Shown here piece after piece: positions 31,292-37,720 of a DNA stretch of 37,720 nt (positions within the stretch are counted from its first letter, which is position 1; each line of letters starts with the position of its first letter). The notes beneath the pieces were generated by a model, which was not told where the DNA came from, ran no database searches, and saw only the letters and a list, made by a program, of their open reading frames with translations. A program made the translations under genes and the position numbers. This DNA comes from Oscillospiraceae bacterium (GTDB lineage: Bacteria; Bacillota_A; Clostridia; Oscillospirales; Oscillospiraceae). The stretch is taken from the NCBI GenBank assembly GCA_017939025.1, contig JAGBAI010000109.1:1-37720 (forward strand), in the 5' to 3' direction.

Positions 31292-31759
31292 TCACAGCAA
31301 CGCTTCCATATAGATCTTCCGGGGTTTCAGTCCCTGTTTTTCGTAAAAGGCCATGGCGCTGTCGTTGCCGCACCAGACGTTCAGGGTCACACTGCGGCAG
31401 CCGGTCTGTCTGGCATAGGTCTTGGTATGCTCGTACAGAGTCCTGCCCACATGCTTGCCCCGGATGGTCTCATCCACGCACAGGTCATCGATATACAGCG
31501 TTTTGTCGTCCATCAGCACAGGATTGCCGACGGTTTCTTCAAGGATGCAGAAGCAGTAACCCAGAAGCCTGCCTTCCTCCACCGCAACGAAAATGGGCCG
31601 GGTGGGATCTTTCAGCAGTTCTTCCAAATCTTTTTCATTATATTTCTGAGCACCGGCCCGGAACAGATCCGGACGGATCGTGTGGTGGACTTCCCCCACC
31701 TGCTGTAACAGGCCGATCATGCCGGGAATGTCCCGGGTTTGGGCAAGACGAATTTCCAT
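31292..31759 (-). CDS. GNAT-family N-acetyltransferase
   Basis: A 155-residue acetyltransferase. MEIRLAQTRDIPGMIGLLQQV is the usual GNAT start. The acetyl-CoA loop is in VDETIRGKHVGRTLYEHTKTYAR (Arg-Gly-x-x-x-Gly type, degenerate), and the fold closes with NVWCGNDSAMAFYEKQGLKPRKIYME. The substrate is unknown. The start at 31759 has GGAAAGGAAG 3-8 bases upstream; the frame runs open a further 47 codons into a repeat and that extension was rejected. It lies between tatD and rlmD in one minus-strand unit. Confidence 0.9.
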   Translation of the reverse strand: MEIRLAQTRDIPGMIGLLQQVGEVHHTIRPDLFRAGAQKYNEKDLEELLKDPTRPIFVAVEEGRLLGYCFCILEETVGNPVLMDDKTLYIDDLCVDETIRGKHVGRTLYEHTKTYARQTGCRSVTLNVWCGNDSAMAFYEKQGLKPRKIYMEALL

Positions 31760-31831
31760 AGTTCTTCCTTTCCTGCGATGTATCCACGCAGTGTTCATTT
31801 GCAGTTTGTCGGGCTCTTCAAACAACGTATT

Positions 31832-31968
31832 CGTGGGGTGGGGATATGTCCCCGCCGGGCACTTCCGAAACGAAACTATTGGTATTACCGTAGAACCCAC
31901 CGATTATGCGACGATTTTAACGCGCAATTGCTGCAACTGCCCGGCGGGCATATATGCCCGCCCTACGA
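31832..31968. repeat. Fold-back repeat between tatD and the GNAT gene
   Basis: The left arm begins CGTGGGGTGGGGATATGTCC (31832 on) and the right arm ends GCCCGCCCTACGA (31968). Each arm is itself a palindrome and the two face each other around a unique core. It is a diverged member of the GTAGGG family. Confidence 0.75.
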
Positions 31969-31987
31969 ATAGACGCTTCTGTACACA

Positions 31988-32749
31988 TCAGATGCGGTAC
32001 AGCCGCTTTCCGTTTTCTGTGGTGATGGTGTGGATCTCTTCCACGGTCATTCCCCGGATCTGGGCCAGCTTTTCTGCCATCCGGTACAGCTTTCCGGGGT
32101 CATTGCGCTTTCCCCGGAAGGGCTCCGGAGCCATGTAGGGGCAGTCGGTTTCCAGTACGATCCGGTCAAGGGGAATGGCAGAGGCCACCTCCACCGCTTT
32201 CCGGGCATTTTTAAAAGTCAGAACACCGGTAAACCCAATATACCAGCCCCGCTTAACCAGCTCCTTTGCCATTTCGGCGGAACCGGAATAGCAGTGGAAC
32301 ACACCGGTGGCCTCCGGGAATTCCGCTACCACCTTCATACCATCCTCATGGGCTTCCCGCTCGTGGACGATCACCGGCAGGTTCAGTTCCTTCGCCAGCT
32401 GCATCTGCATGCGGAAGGCCCGGAGCTGGATTTCTCTGGGAATATCCTCATAGTGGTAATCCAGACCGATCTCACCGATGGCCTTGATTTTGGGATTCTG
32501 TTTACATAACATCCTGTATTCTTCCAGAACTGCCTCGTTTACTTCGTCGGCCACATCCGGATGGGAGCCAACGGCAGCGTAAATATAGTCATACTCCCGG
32601 CTGAGCCTGTCCGTATTCCGGGAGGACGCCAAAGAACAGCCCGGATTCATCAGCAATGCAATGCCCTGTTCCGGCAGCGAAGCCAGCAATTCTTCCCGGT
32701 CTGTATCAAAGGCATGGTCATCCATATGGGCATGGGTATCAAACAGCAT
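31988..32749 (-). CDS. TatD-family metal-dependent deoxyribonuclease
   Basis: A 253-residue TIM-barrel metallohydrolase. Metal ligands are visible in order: HAH in FDTHAHMDD (residues 6 and 8), Glu in AIGEIGLDYHYE, His in LPVIVHEREA, His in GVFHCYSGS and Asp in VLETDCPYMAPEP. Members remove nucleotides from DNA ends or act on D-aminoacyl-tRNA. AGGAAAG lies about 4 bases before the ATG. It follows the DUF308-like gene by 9 bases and is likely co-transcribed with it, GNAT and rlmD. Confidence 0.94.
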   Translation of the reverse strand: MLFDTHAHMDDHAFDTDREELLASLPEQGIALLMNPGCSLASSRNTDRLSREYDYIYAAVGSHPDVADEVNEAVLEEYRMLCKQNPKIKAIGEIGLDYHYEDIPREIQLRAFRMQMQLAKELNLPVIVHEREAHEDGMKVVAEFPEATGVFHCYSGSAEMAKELVKRGWYIGFTGVLTFKNARKAVEVASAIPLDRIVLETDCPYMAPEPFRGKRNDPGKLYRMAEKLAQIRGMTVEEIHTITTENGKRLYRI

Positions 32750-32758
32750 AGTCTTTCC

Positions 32759-33292
32759 TCACAGCGCGTCAATAATATCGTCTTTTCCGGGCGGCAGCCG
32801 CCGGTCCCGGAGTCTGTCCAGCAGCATCAGCACCCCAGCCACCGTGATGACCAGGCCGCAGCCGGAGAATACCAGCCGGGAGGCAGTCATAGGCAGCACC
32901 ACCAGGGCAATGCCCACAATGGTGATCACCAGCGCCAGCAGCTGACCATGGCCCCGGCTCTGGGACAGGAACAGCTCCCGCAGTCCCCGCAGGGCGATCA
33001 GGGCCCCCAGGATCCTTCCCAGGAAGGCCGCCAGAAGCAGTGGATTGGCAGACAGAAGGCCGCCGATGCAAACCAGGCCCACCGCCGTAACACCCCGGCT
33101 GACTGCCCTGCCCCGGTTAACAATGGCCCCTATGCCGAAGCCGATGCCCACAGCGGTAAGAACCCAGCCCAGCAGGCGGGAGATCAGCACCGATGCCGCG
33201 TCGGGACAAAAGGTAAGCACCAGCCCCGCCAGAATCATGGCAATGGGCGAAGCCAGCTGGAAAAACAATTCAAAAACAGTATCTTTTTTCAT
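32759..33292 (-). CDS. DUF308/HdeD-like membrane protein
   Basis: A 177-residue protein with about six hydrophobic segments after a short MKKDTVFELFFQ start. The spacing of Gly-rich helices (LLGWVLTAVGIGFGIGAIV and ALRGLRELFLSQ) resembles the HdeD/DUF308 family of small integral membrane proteins of unclear function. AGAGGTGA lies 5 bases before the ATG. A longer open frame on the same strand overlaps the divergent degV gene and was rejected. It is first of the unit leading to tatD. Confidence 0.8.
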   Translation of the reverse strand: MKKDTVFELFFQLASPIAMILAGLVLTFCPDAASVLISRLLGWVLTAVGIGFGIGAIVNRGRAVSRGVTAVGLVCIGGLLSANPLLLAAFLGRILGALIALRGLRELFLSQSRGHGQLLALVITIVGIALVVLPMTASRLVFSGCGLVITVAGVLMLLDRLRDRRLPPGKDDIIDAL

Positions 33293-33315
33293 AGAGTCAC
33301 CTCTTTCATCTATAC

Positions 33316-33344
33316 AGAATAGCAGATTTCCAAAGAAAAGTAAA
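33316..33344 (-). promoter_or_regulatory. Promoter of the DUF308-tatD-GNAT-rlmD unit
   Basis: Minus-strand TTTACT (33339-33344), 17 bases, TATTCT (33316-33321), 23 bases before the start codon. Confidence 0.65.
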
Positions 33345-33368
33345 TAGCGGCAAAAACGGAAACAGTTA

Positions 33369-33397
33369 TTGACAGATATCGACATTCCTGTTACAAT
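33369..33397 (+). promoter_or_regulatory. Promoter of degV-family gene
   Basis: TTGACA (33369-33374), 17 bases, TACAAT (33392-33397). It gives a leader of about 55 bases and is a strong match to the sigma-A consensus. Confidence 0.8.
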
Positions 33398-33458
33398 TAT
33401 TTCATAAATCCCAACAGCGGTTATTGAAAAACTGATAGATATAAAGGAGCGAATCCCT

Positions 33459-34295
33459 ATGATCCGCATCATTTCCGACACCTCCACCATGTATTCCACC
33501 ACCCAGGCCATTGATGCCGGTTTCCACGTCTCTCCCCTGTCTGTGACCATTGCAGGCAAGAGCTATCGGGAATTTGATGAGATCAGTGCCGAGGAATTCG
33601 TCGCCATCATCCGCCAGGGCCACATGCCCACCTCCAGCCAGCCTGCCATCGGTGAGGTGGAGGAGCTGTACCAGCGCTTCGCCGGGGATGAGATCATCAA
33701 CATCGCCATGGCCTCCGGCCTCTCCGGCACCTACAATTCTGCCGTAGCCGCCGCCCAGATGTGCGACAATGTCGATGATATCACCGTCATCAACACCCGT
33801 ACCCTCTGCGGCCCCCACCGTTACATGGTGGAAAAAGCTGTACAGTGGGTAAAAGAGGGCCTGAACAAGGACGCACTTGTGGAGAAGCTGAATGGGCTGA
33901 TGGACTCCGCCAAAAGCTATCTGGTTCCCGCCGACTTTGACTATCTGCGCCGGGGCGGACGGCTGTCTCCTCTGGTCTCCTATGTGGGCAAGGCCGCCAA
34001 TCTGACCCCCATTATGACCCAGACTGAGGGCGGCGAGCGGCTGACTGTGGCAGGCATCCGCCGGGGCTATCCCCATGCCGTCAAGTACATTGCCGACCAG
34101 CTGAAAAAAGCCGGCATCGGCAAGGGCTGGCAGGTTCAGATCTCCCACGCCGGCGCCCTGGACAAGGCCGAGCTGACACTGAAGGCCCTGAAGGAATCCA
34201 TGCCCGAGGCAGAATACAAGGTCTATCCTCTGAGCCCCGCCTTCATCACCCAGGGCGGCCCGGGGTGTGTGGCGGTGCAGTATGTGAAGCTGTAA
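33459..34295 (+). CDS. DegV-family fatty-acid-binding protein
   Basis: A 278-residue protein of the DegV (FakB-like) family, which binds a fatty acid and presents it to the FakA kinase. The start IRIISDTSTMYSTTQAIDAG, the acyl-headgroup motif MPTSSQPAIGEVEELY, the ASGLSGTYNSAV segment and YLRRGGRLS are all family signatures. AAGGAG lies about 9 bases before the ATG. It is monocistronic with a consensus promoter and ends at a perfect palindrome that also faces rpiB. Which fatty acid is bound cannot be told. Clostridial genomes often carry several DegV paralogs. Confidence 0.93.
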   Translation: MIRIISDTSTMYSTTQAIDAGFHVSPLSVTIAGKSYREFDEISAEEFVAIIRQGHMPTSSQPAIGEVEELYQRFAGDEIINIAMASGLSGTYNSAVAAAQMCDNVDDITVINTRTLCGPHRYMVEKAVQWVKEGLNKDALVEKLNGLMDSAKSYLVPADFDYLRRGGRLSPLVSYVGKAANLTPIMTQTEGGERLTVAGIRRGYPHAVKYIADQLKKAGIGKGWQVQISHAGALDKAELTLKALKESMPEAEYKVYPLSPAFITQGGPGCVAVQYVKL

Positions 34296-34312
34296 TAAAA
34301 TAATAAAATAAA

Positions 34313-34342
34313 TGTAGGGCGGGAATGTATTCCCGCCCTACA
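34313..34342. repeat. Single perfect GTAGGGC palindrome
   Basis: TGTAGGGCGGGAAT and its exact complement meet around a central GT, 14-base arms. It lies between the convergent degV and rpiB genes and probably also acts as a terminator-like stem. It is the solo form of the repeat that elsewhere occurs as facing pairs. Confidence 0.85.
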
Positions 34343-34355
34343 TATTAGATATTCC

Positions 34356-34796
34356 TTACTTTTCCAGTGCCATCAGCTTATCGATTCTTCTCTGATGCCG
34401 TGCTTCGCCGGAGAATTCGGTGCCCACCCAGGTGTCCACGATCTCCAGAGCCAGGTTTTCACCAACAACACCGGCGCCCAGAGCCATCATGTTGGTATCG
34501 TTGTGCAGCCGGGTCATCTTGGCAGACCAGACATCGCTGAGCAGGGCGCAGCGGATGCCATCGATCTTATTGGCGGAAATGGACACGCCAATGCCGGTGG
34601 TGCACAGGACGATGCCCTTGTCGCATTCGCCGGAGGCAACTGCCTTGGCAGCAGCGGCAGCAAATTCGGGATAGTCGCAGGAATCGGGGGTGTGGGTGCC
34701 GAAGTCGACGACCTCATGGCCCTGCTTTTCCAGATGGGAAACGACCTTATTCTTCAGCGCCAGCGCGCCGTGGTCACAGCCGATAGAAATTTTCAT
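34356..34796 (-). CDS. rpiB: Ribose-5-phosphate isomerase B (RpiB/LacAB family)
   Basis: Interconverts ribose 5-phosphate and ribulose 5-phosphate. The 146-residue length, N-terminal SIGCDHGALALK (Asp8-His9), catalytic Cys65 in GIVLCTTGIGVSISANK and the HNDTNMMALGAGVVG segment fit RpiB. The CTTGIG replaces the more common CGTGIG, and the family includes allose- and galactose-6-phosphate isomerases, so substrate breadth is open. CAGGAGA lies about 9 bases before the ATG. Confidence 0.93.
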   Translation of the reverse strand: MKISIGCDHGALALKNKVVSHLEKQGHEVVDFGTHTPDSCDYPEFAAAAAKAVASGECDKGIVLCTTGIGVSISANKIDGIRCALLSDVWSAKMTRLHNDTNMMALGAGVVGENLALEIVDTWVGTEFSGEARHQRRIDKLMALEK

Positions 34797-34827
34797 ATGA
34801 TTATATCTCCTGAATGTTAGTTTATAT

Positions 34828-34965
34828 TGTAGGGGAGGGTCTTGACCCTCCCGCTAGGTAACACAATCTGAGTGGTAAAAACTGTGCGAAAATAAACCGT
34901 TTTGGGTTGAATATTTCTGCGTATTGCCTGTAAGGTCGCGGGAGGGACAAGTCCCTCCCCTACGA
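34828..34965. repeat. GTAGGGGAGGG fold-back repeat upstream of rpiB
   Basis: The left arm TGTAGGGGAGGGTCTTGACC... (34828-34854) and right arm (34938-34965, ending CCCTCCCCTACGA) are inverted relatives around an AT-rich core of about 83 bases. It lies 31 bases upstream of the rpiB start, where the promoter would be expected. Confidence 0.8.
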
Positions 34966-34974
34966 TAGGAACAA

Positions 34975-35673
34975 TCAGATTACATAGCCCCCATTGACCG
35001 GCAGCACCTGTCCCGTGACGAAATCCGCATCTGCCAGATATTCCATGGCTTTCGCCACATCCTCCGGGGTTCCGTTGCGGCCCACAGGGGCTTCCTCTGC
35101 CATTTCCGCAAGCACTGCCGGGTCTACGCTTGCGCACATATCCGTCAGAATCACACCGGGGGCAACGCAGTTGACCCGGATACCGCTGGGGCCCAGCTCC
35201 TTGGCCAGGGCTTTGGTCAGCGCAATGACCGCCCCCTTGGTAGCAGAGTAGGCCGCCTCACAGGAGGCACCCACCTGTCCCCACATGGAGGAAACGGTGA
35301 TAATGCTTCCGCTGTGCTTTTGCAGGAAAAAGGGCATTGCCCCGTTGACGCAGTGGTAGATTCCCTTGACGTTTACGTCGAAAATCCTGTCCCAGGACTG
35401 TTCCTCCATCATGGACATAAGGCCAAACCACATGGTACCGGCGTTGCAGATGAGGATGTCCACATCGGGAATCCGGGAAAAGGCCGCCTTCACGGCAGCG
35501 CCGTCCGCCACATCGCAGCAGATGGCAGTGGCACCTGTTTTTTCCGCCACAGCCCTGGCCGCCTCGTGATTCTTTTCATACAGAAAATACACCCGGTCAC
35601 CCCGGGCAGCGAACAGCGCGACAGCCGCAGCACCGATCCCCCGGGAACCGCCGGTGATGACAACAGTCTGCAA
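34975..35673 (-). CDS. SDR oxidoreductase, FabG/YmfI-like
   Basis: A 232-residue classical SDR: VVITGGSRGIGAAAVALF at the N-terminus, ILICNAGTMWFG, catalytic Ser in IITVSSMWGQ and Tyr/Lys in AYSATKGAVIALTKALAKELGP, then RVNCVAPGVILTDM and a C-terminal GQVLPVNGGYVI. The SSMWGQVGASCE-AYSATK stretch is close to the elongation factor P 5-aminopentanone reductase (YmfI) group, but fatty-acid FabG cannot be excluded. The start is uncertain: TTG at 35673 (giving MQTVVITGG) or GTG at 35682, both with weak binding sites, since a tandem-repeat element abuts it. Confidence 0.88.
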   Translation of the reverse strand: MQTVVITGGSRGIGAAAVALFAARGDRVYFLYEKNHEAARAVAEKTGATAICCDVADGAAVKAAFSRIPDVDILICNAGTMWFGLMSMMEEQSWDRIFDVNVKGIYHCVNGAMPFFLQKHSGSIITVSSMWGQVGASCEAAYSATKGAVIALTKALAKELGPSGIRVNCVAPGVILTDMCASVDPAVLAEMAEEAPVGRNGTPEDVAKAMEYLADADFVTGQVLPVNGGYVI

Positions 35674-35691
35674 AATACGCACCCACTTTCG

Positions 35692-35783
35692 TGAATGCAA
35701 AATGCAGAATGCAGAATGCAAACCAACCGCTGTCAGCCTGCGCCCTACTTCATTTTGCATTTTGCATTTTGAATTCTGCATTT
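35692..35783. repeat. AATGCA-heptamer fold-back repeat
   Basis: Left: AATGCAAAATGCAGAATGCA-type tandem heptamers (35695-35721). Right: their inverted relatives TTTTGCATTTTGCATTTTG and CTGCATTT (35752-35783). Such TGCATTCTGCATT blocks are frequent intergenic repeats in Firmicutes. It occupies the position where the SDR promoter would lie. Confidence 0.8.
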
Positions 35784-35810
35784 AAAAACGGGCGAATTTC
35801 GCCCGTTTTT
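35784..35810. terminator. Terminator after the S1-domain gene
   Basis: AAAAACGGGCG (35784-35794) pairs with CGCCCGTTTTT (35800-35810), loop AATTT. It gives T5 on either strand and begins 2 bases past the S1-protein stop codon. Confidence 0.88.
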
Positions 35811-35812
35811 AC

Positions 35813-36319
35813 TTATCTTCTTCTCCTGCGGCCCTGGTCGGCATACTGCTTCATGCCGGAGAGCTTGCTGTCAGATTCGGTCATAAAGGCCTTCAGCTTC
35901 TCTTCAAACAGCTGGTCGGCAGTCTTGGGGGCTGCGGGCTGAACGGGGGCACGCTGGGGCCGGGGCTGCTGGTTCTGCTCCCGGTTCTGGTAGCCGCCTT
36001 CCCGGCGCTGGAAATTGTTATTGTCCCGCCGCTGGAAGTTTCCGCCCTCCCGGCGCTGGAAATTGCCGTTGTTCTCCCGCTGGGGTTTGGGCTCCAGACG
36101 CTTGATGGACAGGTTGATCTTGCCGTTATCGGTACCGATGACCATGACCTTCACATCCTGGCCCTCGCTTAAATGCTGGCGAATATCACTGACGTAGGCA
36201 TTGGCCACCTCAGAAATATGTACCATGCCGGTCTTATTCTCCGGCAGCGCCACAAAGGCACCGAAATTGGTGATGGATTTGACTTTTCCTTCTAAGACTG
36301 CTCCTACGGTTAACTCCAT
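35813..36319 (-). CDS. S1-domain RNA-binding protein (YabR/general stress protein 13-like)
   Basis: A 168-residue protein. One S1 domain fills about residues 1-72: VGAVLEGKVKSITNFGAFVAL, GMVHISEVANAYV and INLSIKRLEPKPQ. A low-complexity tail follows, with repeats of NFQRREGG/RRDNN (about 80-115), then a Gln/Pro-rich linker, a short helical patch KTADQLFEEKLKAFM and a terminal GRRRRR. The basic tail should bind RNA. The position after divIC is the usual place of yabR in Firmicutes. GGAGG lies about 13 bases before the ATG, a little far. It is separated from divIC by a short fold-back repeat. Confidence 0.9.
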   Translation of the reverse strand: MELTVGAVLEGKVKSITNFGAFVALPENKTGMVHISEVANAYVSDIRQHLSEGQDVKVMVIGTDNGKINLSIKRLEPKPQRENNGNFQRREGGNFQRRDNNNFQRREGGYQNREQNQQPRPQRAPVQPAAPKTADQLFEEKLKAFMTESDSKLSGMKQYADQGRRRRR

Positions 36320-36352
36320 AATCTACTTTGCTTCCTCCATATATTACTCCGC

Positions 36353-36440
36353 TGTCATTGTAAGGCTTTGCCCGATGTGACAATCTCCTTTGCTTTTCCG
36401 GGGATCACCACGCCGGAGTGGGCACCGGCTCACGATGACA
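36353..36440. repeat. TGTCATTG-type fold-back repeat between divIC and the S1 gene
   Basis: The left end TGTCATTGTAAGGC (36353 on) and right end GGCTCACGATGACA (to 36440) are inverted relatives. The body carries CGATGTGACAATCTCC- and CACGCCGGAGTGGGCACCGG-like pieces typical of a widespread Clostridial MITE. This copy is short and seems degenerate. Confidence 0.65.
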
Positions 36441-36448
36441 TCAATTCT

Positions 36449-36757
36449 TTAATTGGGATGTATGACCACCGTATCCGGATCCTCCAGCCCCAGCTCCTCC
36501 CGGGCGATGTCCTTGACGCTCTGGACGGAGCCTAAATCTCCAATTTTTTCTGTCAGTTCCGCGTTTTCCGCCTCAGCGGCGGCTGCTTCCTGGGTCAGAT
36601 TCTGCGTTTCTTCCCGGATACCGTTGTGCACCCACCGCAGGGCCAGCAGCGCGGCCATGGAAAACAGGATCAGCAGACAGGCCGCGATCTTCAGCAGCGG
36701 CGGTGCGGGCCGGACGATGAATTTTTTTCTGACGGGCGGATTGTTCTTTTCTGCCAT
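36449..36757 (-). CDS. divIC: Septum formation initiator DivIC/FtsB
   Basis: A 102-residue bitopic membrane protein of the divisome. Cytoplasmic basic N-terminus (MAEKNNPPVRKKFIVRP), one transmembrane helix (about 23-41), then an extracytoplasmic coiled coil (TQNLTQEAAAAEAENAELTEKI) and the typical end KDIAREELGLEDPDTVVIHPN. GGAG lies about 9 bases before the ATG. It follows yabQ, whose frame continues 185 bases into it. The order yabP-yabQ-divIC-S1 protein is a conserved Firmicute neighbourhood, which supports the call despite low sequence conservation of the family. Confidence 0.93.
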   Translation of the reverse strand: MAEKNNPPVRKKFIVRPAPPLLKIAACLLILFSMAALLALRWVHNGIREETQNLTQEAAAAEAENAELTEKIGDLGSVQSVKDIAREELGLEDPDTVVIHPN

Positions 36758-37184
36758 GGGATGTATCTCCGCTCCTTATGTTCGTAAAAATTTCGTTACA
36801 CTTTATTGTAACCCATTTTTCCGCAGATGCAAACAAAATTTTTGCAAAATCCAAAAATTTTTTCACAGGAATCAGAACCATACCCAAAACCGCTGCCATT
36901 GTTTTCCAGATTCTCCCGGAGATCCTTTTTCCTATCCTCCCAACTGCCATTTCCCAGGCCGCAAGGCCTGCCAGCTGTCCCAGATAGCAGCCCATACGGA
37001 TATCCCCGCCGCAGATGGCAAAATTCAGATACAGCCAGGCCCAGCCGAAAAAAAGCAGAAACAGCCCGTCCGTCAGATTCCGGTGCCGTTTTCCCAGGGG
37101 CCACAAAAAATCGTACACCGCTCCGGAGCCAGCCCCCAGCAGCAGGCTCCACCCCAGCCGGTAAGCCGCAACCTCCGGACTCAT
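36573..37184 (-). CDS. yabQ: Spore cortex biosynthesis protein YabQ, with unusual run-on C-terminus
   Basis: A polytopic membrane protein of the forespore outer membrane, needed for spore cortex formation. MSPEVAAYRLGWSLLLGAGSGAVYDF and FFGWAWLYLNFAICGGDIRMGCYLG match the YabQ core with its helices (about 8-28, 40-57, 66-83). The core should end near residue 145 (KWVTIKCNEIFTN). The frame stays open for about 60 more codons, overlapping divIC by 185 bases with arginine-rich, non-conserved sequence. The usual stop was apparently lost, or one indel is present. The start overlaps the yabP stop as ATGA, showing translational coupling. Confidence 0.88.
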   Translation of the reverse strand: MSPEVAAYRLGWSLLLGAGSGAVYDFLWPLGKRHRNLTDGLFLLFFGWAWLYLNFAICGGDIRMGCYLGQLAGLAAWEMAVGRIGKRISGRIWKTMAAVLGMVLIPVKKFLDFAKILFASAEKWVTIKCNEIFTNIRSGDTSHGRKEQSARQKKIHRPARTAAAEDRGLSADPVFHGRAAGPAVGAQRYPGRNAESDPGSSRR

Positions 37185-37435
37185 CCCAGCCAGCGCCGCC
37201 AGCCATTGGGCCGGGGCTCCTCATAGATCAGCGCTGTGATTTTCCCATCCACCGCCACCTGTCCCCCATCAAGAGACAGGGTCTTCAGTTTCAGCTCCTG
37301 CCCCCGGACAATGAGCGTTCCCAGGCTGGTATTCAGCACCACCACATTTTCTTCAAAGCTGACCACCTCCGAAACCCCGGTCATGGTCAGCTTCTCCCTC
37401 TGAACCAGCTGCAGCTTATGCCCCGCTTCCTCCAT
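37181..37435 (-). CDS. yabP: Sporulation protein YabP
   Basis: An 84-residue YabP-family protein (related to YqfC), needed for spore development. MEEAGHKLQLVQREKLTMTGVSEVVSFEENVVVLNTSLGT is the characteristic beta-rich fold that starts by binding the SpoIID-related target in forespores; the role is from family knowledge. The start is ATG at 37435, with GGAGG 7 bases upstream. An ATG six bases earlier overlaps that site too closely. Its TGA overlaps the yabQ ATG. The heat-shock S4 gene usually upstream is not in view, where a repeat begins instead. Confidence 0.92.
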   Translation of the reverse strand: MEEAGHKLQLVQREKLTMTGVSEVVSFEENVVVLNTSLGTLIVRGQELKLKTLSLDGGQVAVDGKITALIYEEPRPNGWRRWLG

Positions 37436-37584
37436 CGCCATTCCTCCTTTGGGGCAGTATACGCTCCATCCGGAAGAAGTATGACCGTGGGCGGCCATCG
37501 GCTGGTTTCTCATCCGGGACTCCTGAGTGGTCGGCCCGATACGAAGCATGTTACCAAATTGCAGTTTATCGGGCAGTTCACAAA

Positions 37585-37720
37585 GCCTTCCCCCGGGGGG
37601 AAGGTGGATCGCCGAAGGCGAGACGGATGAGGGATGGCGTGCACTGAAAGTCTGGAATAGGCCTAAAACATAGTGCTGAATCTAACATTTCCGCCCGCAT
37701 TCCTCATCCGCCCCAGTGTG
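37585..37720. repeat. CCTTCCCC/GACGGATGAGGG fold-back repeat, cut by the window edge
   Basis: GCCTTCCCCCGGGGGGAAGG starts the left arm (37585), followed by GGCGAGACGGATGAGGG. At 37699-37710 TTCCTCATCCG begins the inverted right arm, which runs out of the window. It is the same family as the element between thrC and thrB. Confidence 0.75.

Noticed and set aside
36796..37224. An alternative 142-codon frame over yabQ
   Set aside because: It reads as a Gly/Arg/Cys-rich shadow; the yabQ frame has the family motif and the coupled ATGA start.
1..37720. CRISPR arrays, tRNA genes, insertion sequences or phage genes
   Set aside because: None was seen by eye. The repeats present are fold-back palindromes, not evenly spaced direct repeats, and no transposase or integrase motif was found.

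Overview
The window looks like a chromosomal segment of a gut-type, spore-forming member of the Clostridia, most likely Oscillospiraceae-like. The evidence is a yabP-yabQ-divIC-S1-protein sporulation/division cluster at the right edge, sigma-A-type promoters with strong AGGAGG ribosome binding sites, genes for host or plant glycan use, and many short palindromic intergenic repeats of the kind common in this group. The taxonomic call is inference from gene content and style, not from a marker gene.

Layout, left to right. 1-415: three tandem TTGACA-17 promoters firing leftward into what looks like the leader of an rRNA operon just outside the window. 455-883: a two-CBS-domain protein. 1034-7753: the aspartate-family pathway, as hom-lysC-asd on the minus strand diverging from thrC-thrB on the plus strand, with fold-back repeats in most of the gaps. 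7802-8344: a small divergent pair, a ribbon-helix-helix-like regulator and an unknown 97-residue protein, around a shared GTATAC-rich control region. 8445-8906: a PsiE-family membrane protein. 9021-11558: a TetM/EF-G-like ribosomal GTPase fused to a Rae1/YacP-type NYN nuclease domain. 11944-18212: a sugar ABC importer (binding protein, two permeases, a tiny membrane protein) with a GH112 beta-galactosyl-hexosamine phosphorylase, faced by an AraC-family regulator.

19376-25016 is an unfamiliar catabolic-looking operon: an unrecognised 416-residue Cys-rich protein, a GcvT/DmdA-like folate-dependent methyltransferase, an SDR oxidoreductase and a second SDR cut off before its catalytic motif. It is faced by a PucR/CdaR-type regulator. 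25073-29542 is a glucuronide-type locus: a GPH-family symporter and a cytoplasmic GH79-like glycosidase separated by an array of RNA hairpins that includes two related 26-bp stems, faced by a second AraC regulator. 29657-33292 (minus): a DUF308-like membrane protein, TatD nuclease, GNAT acetyltransferase and the 23S rRNA methyltransferase RlmD, whose C-terminal extension is out of frame. 33459-35673: DegV, RpiB and an SDR. 35813-37435: S1-domain protein, DivIC, YabQ and YabP.

The most interesting items are the GTPase-nuclease fusion, the folate/SDR operon with its unknown protein, and the paired hairpins between the GPH symporter and GH79 genes. No tRNA, CRISPR array, insertion sequence or phage gene was seen. 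Large antisense open frames opposite the real genes were treated as shadows.
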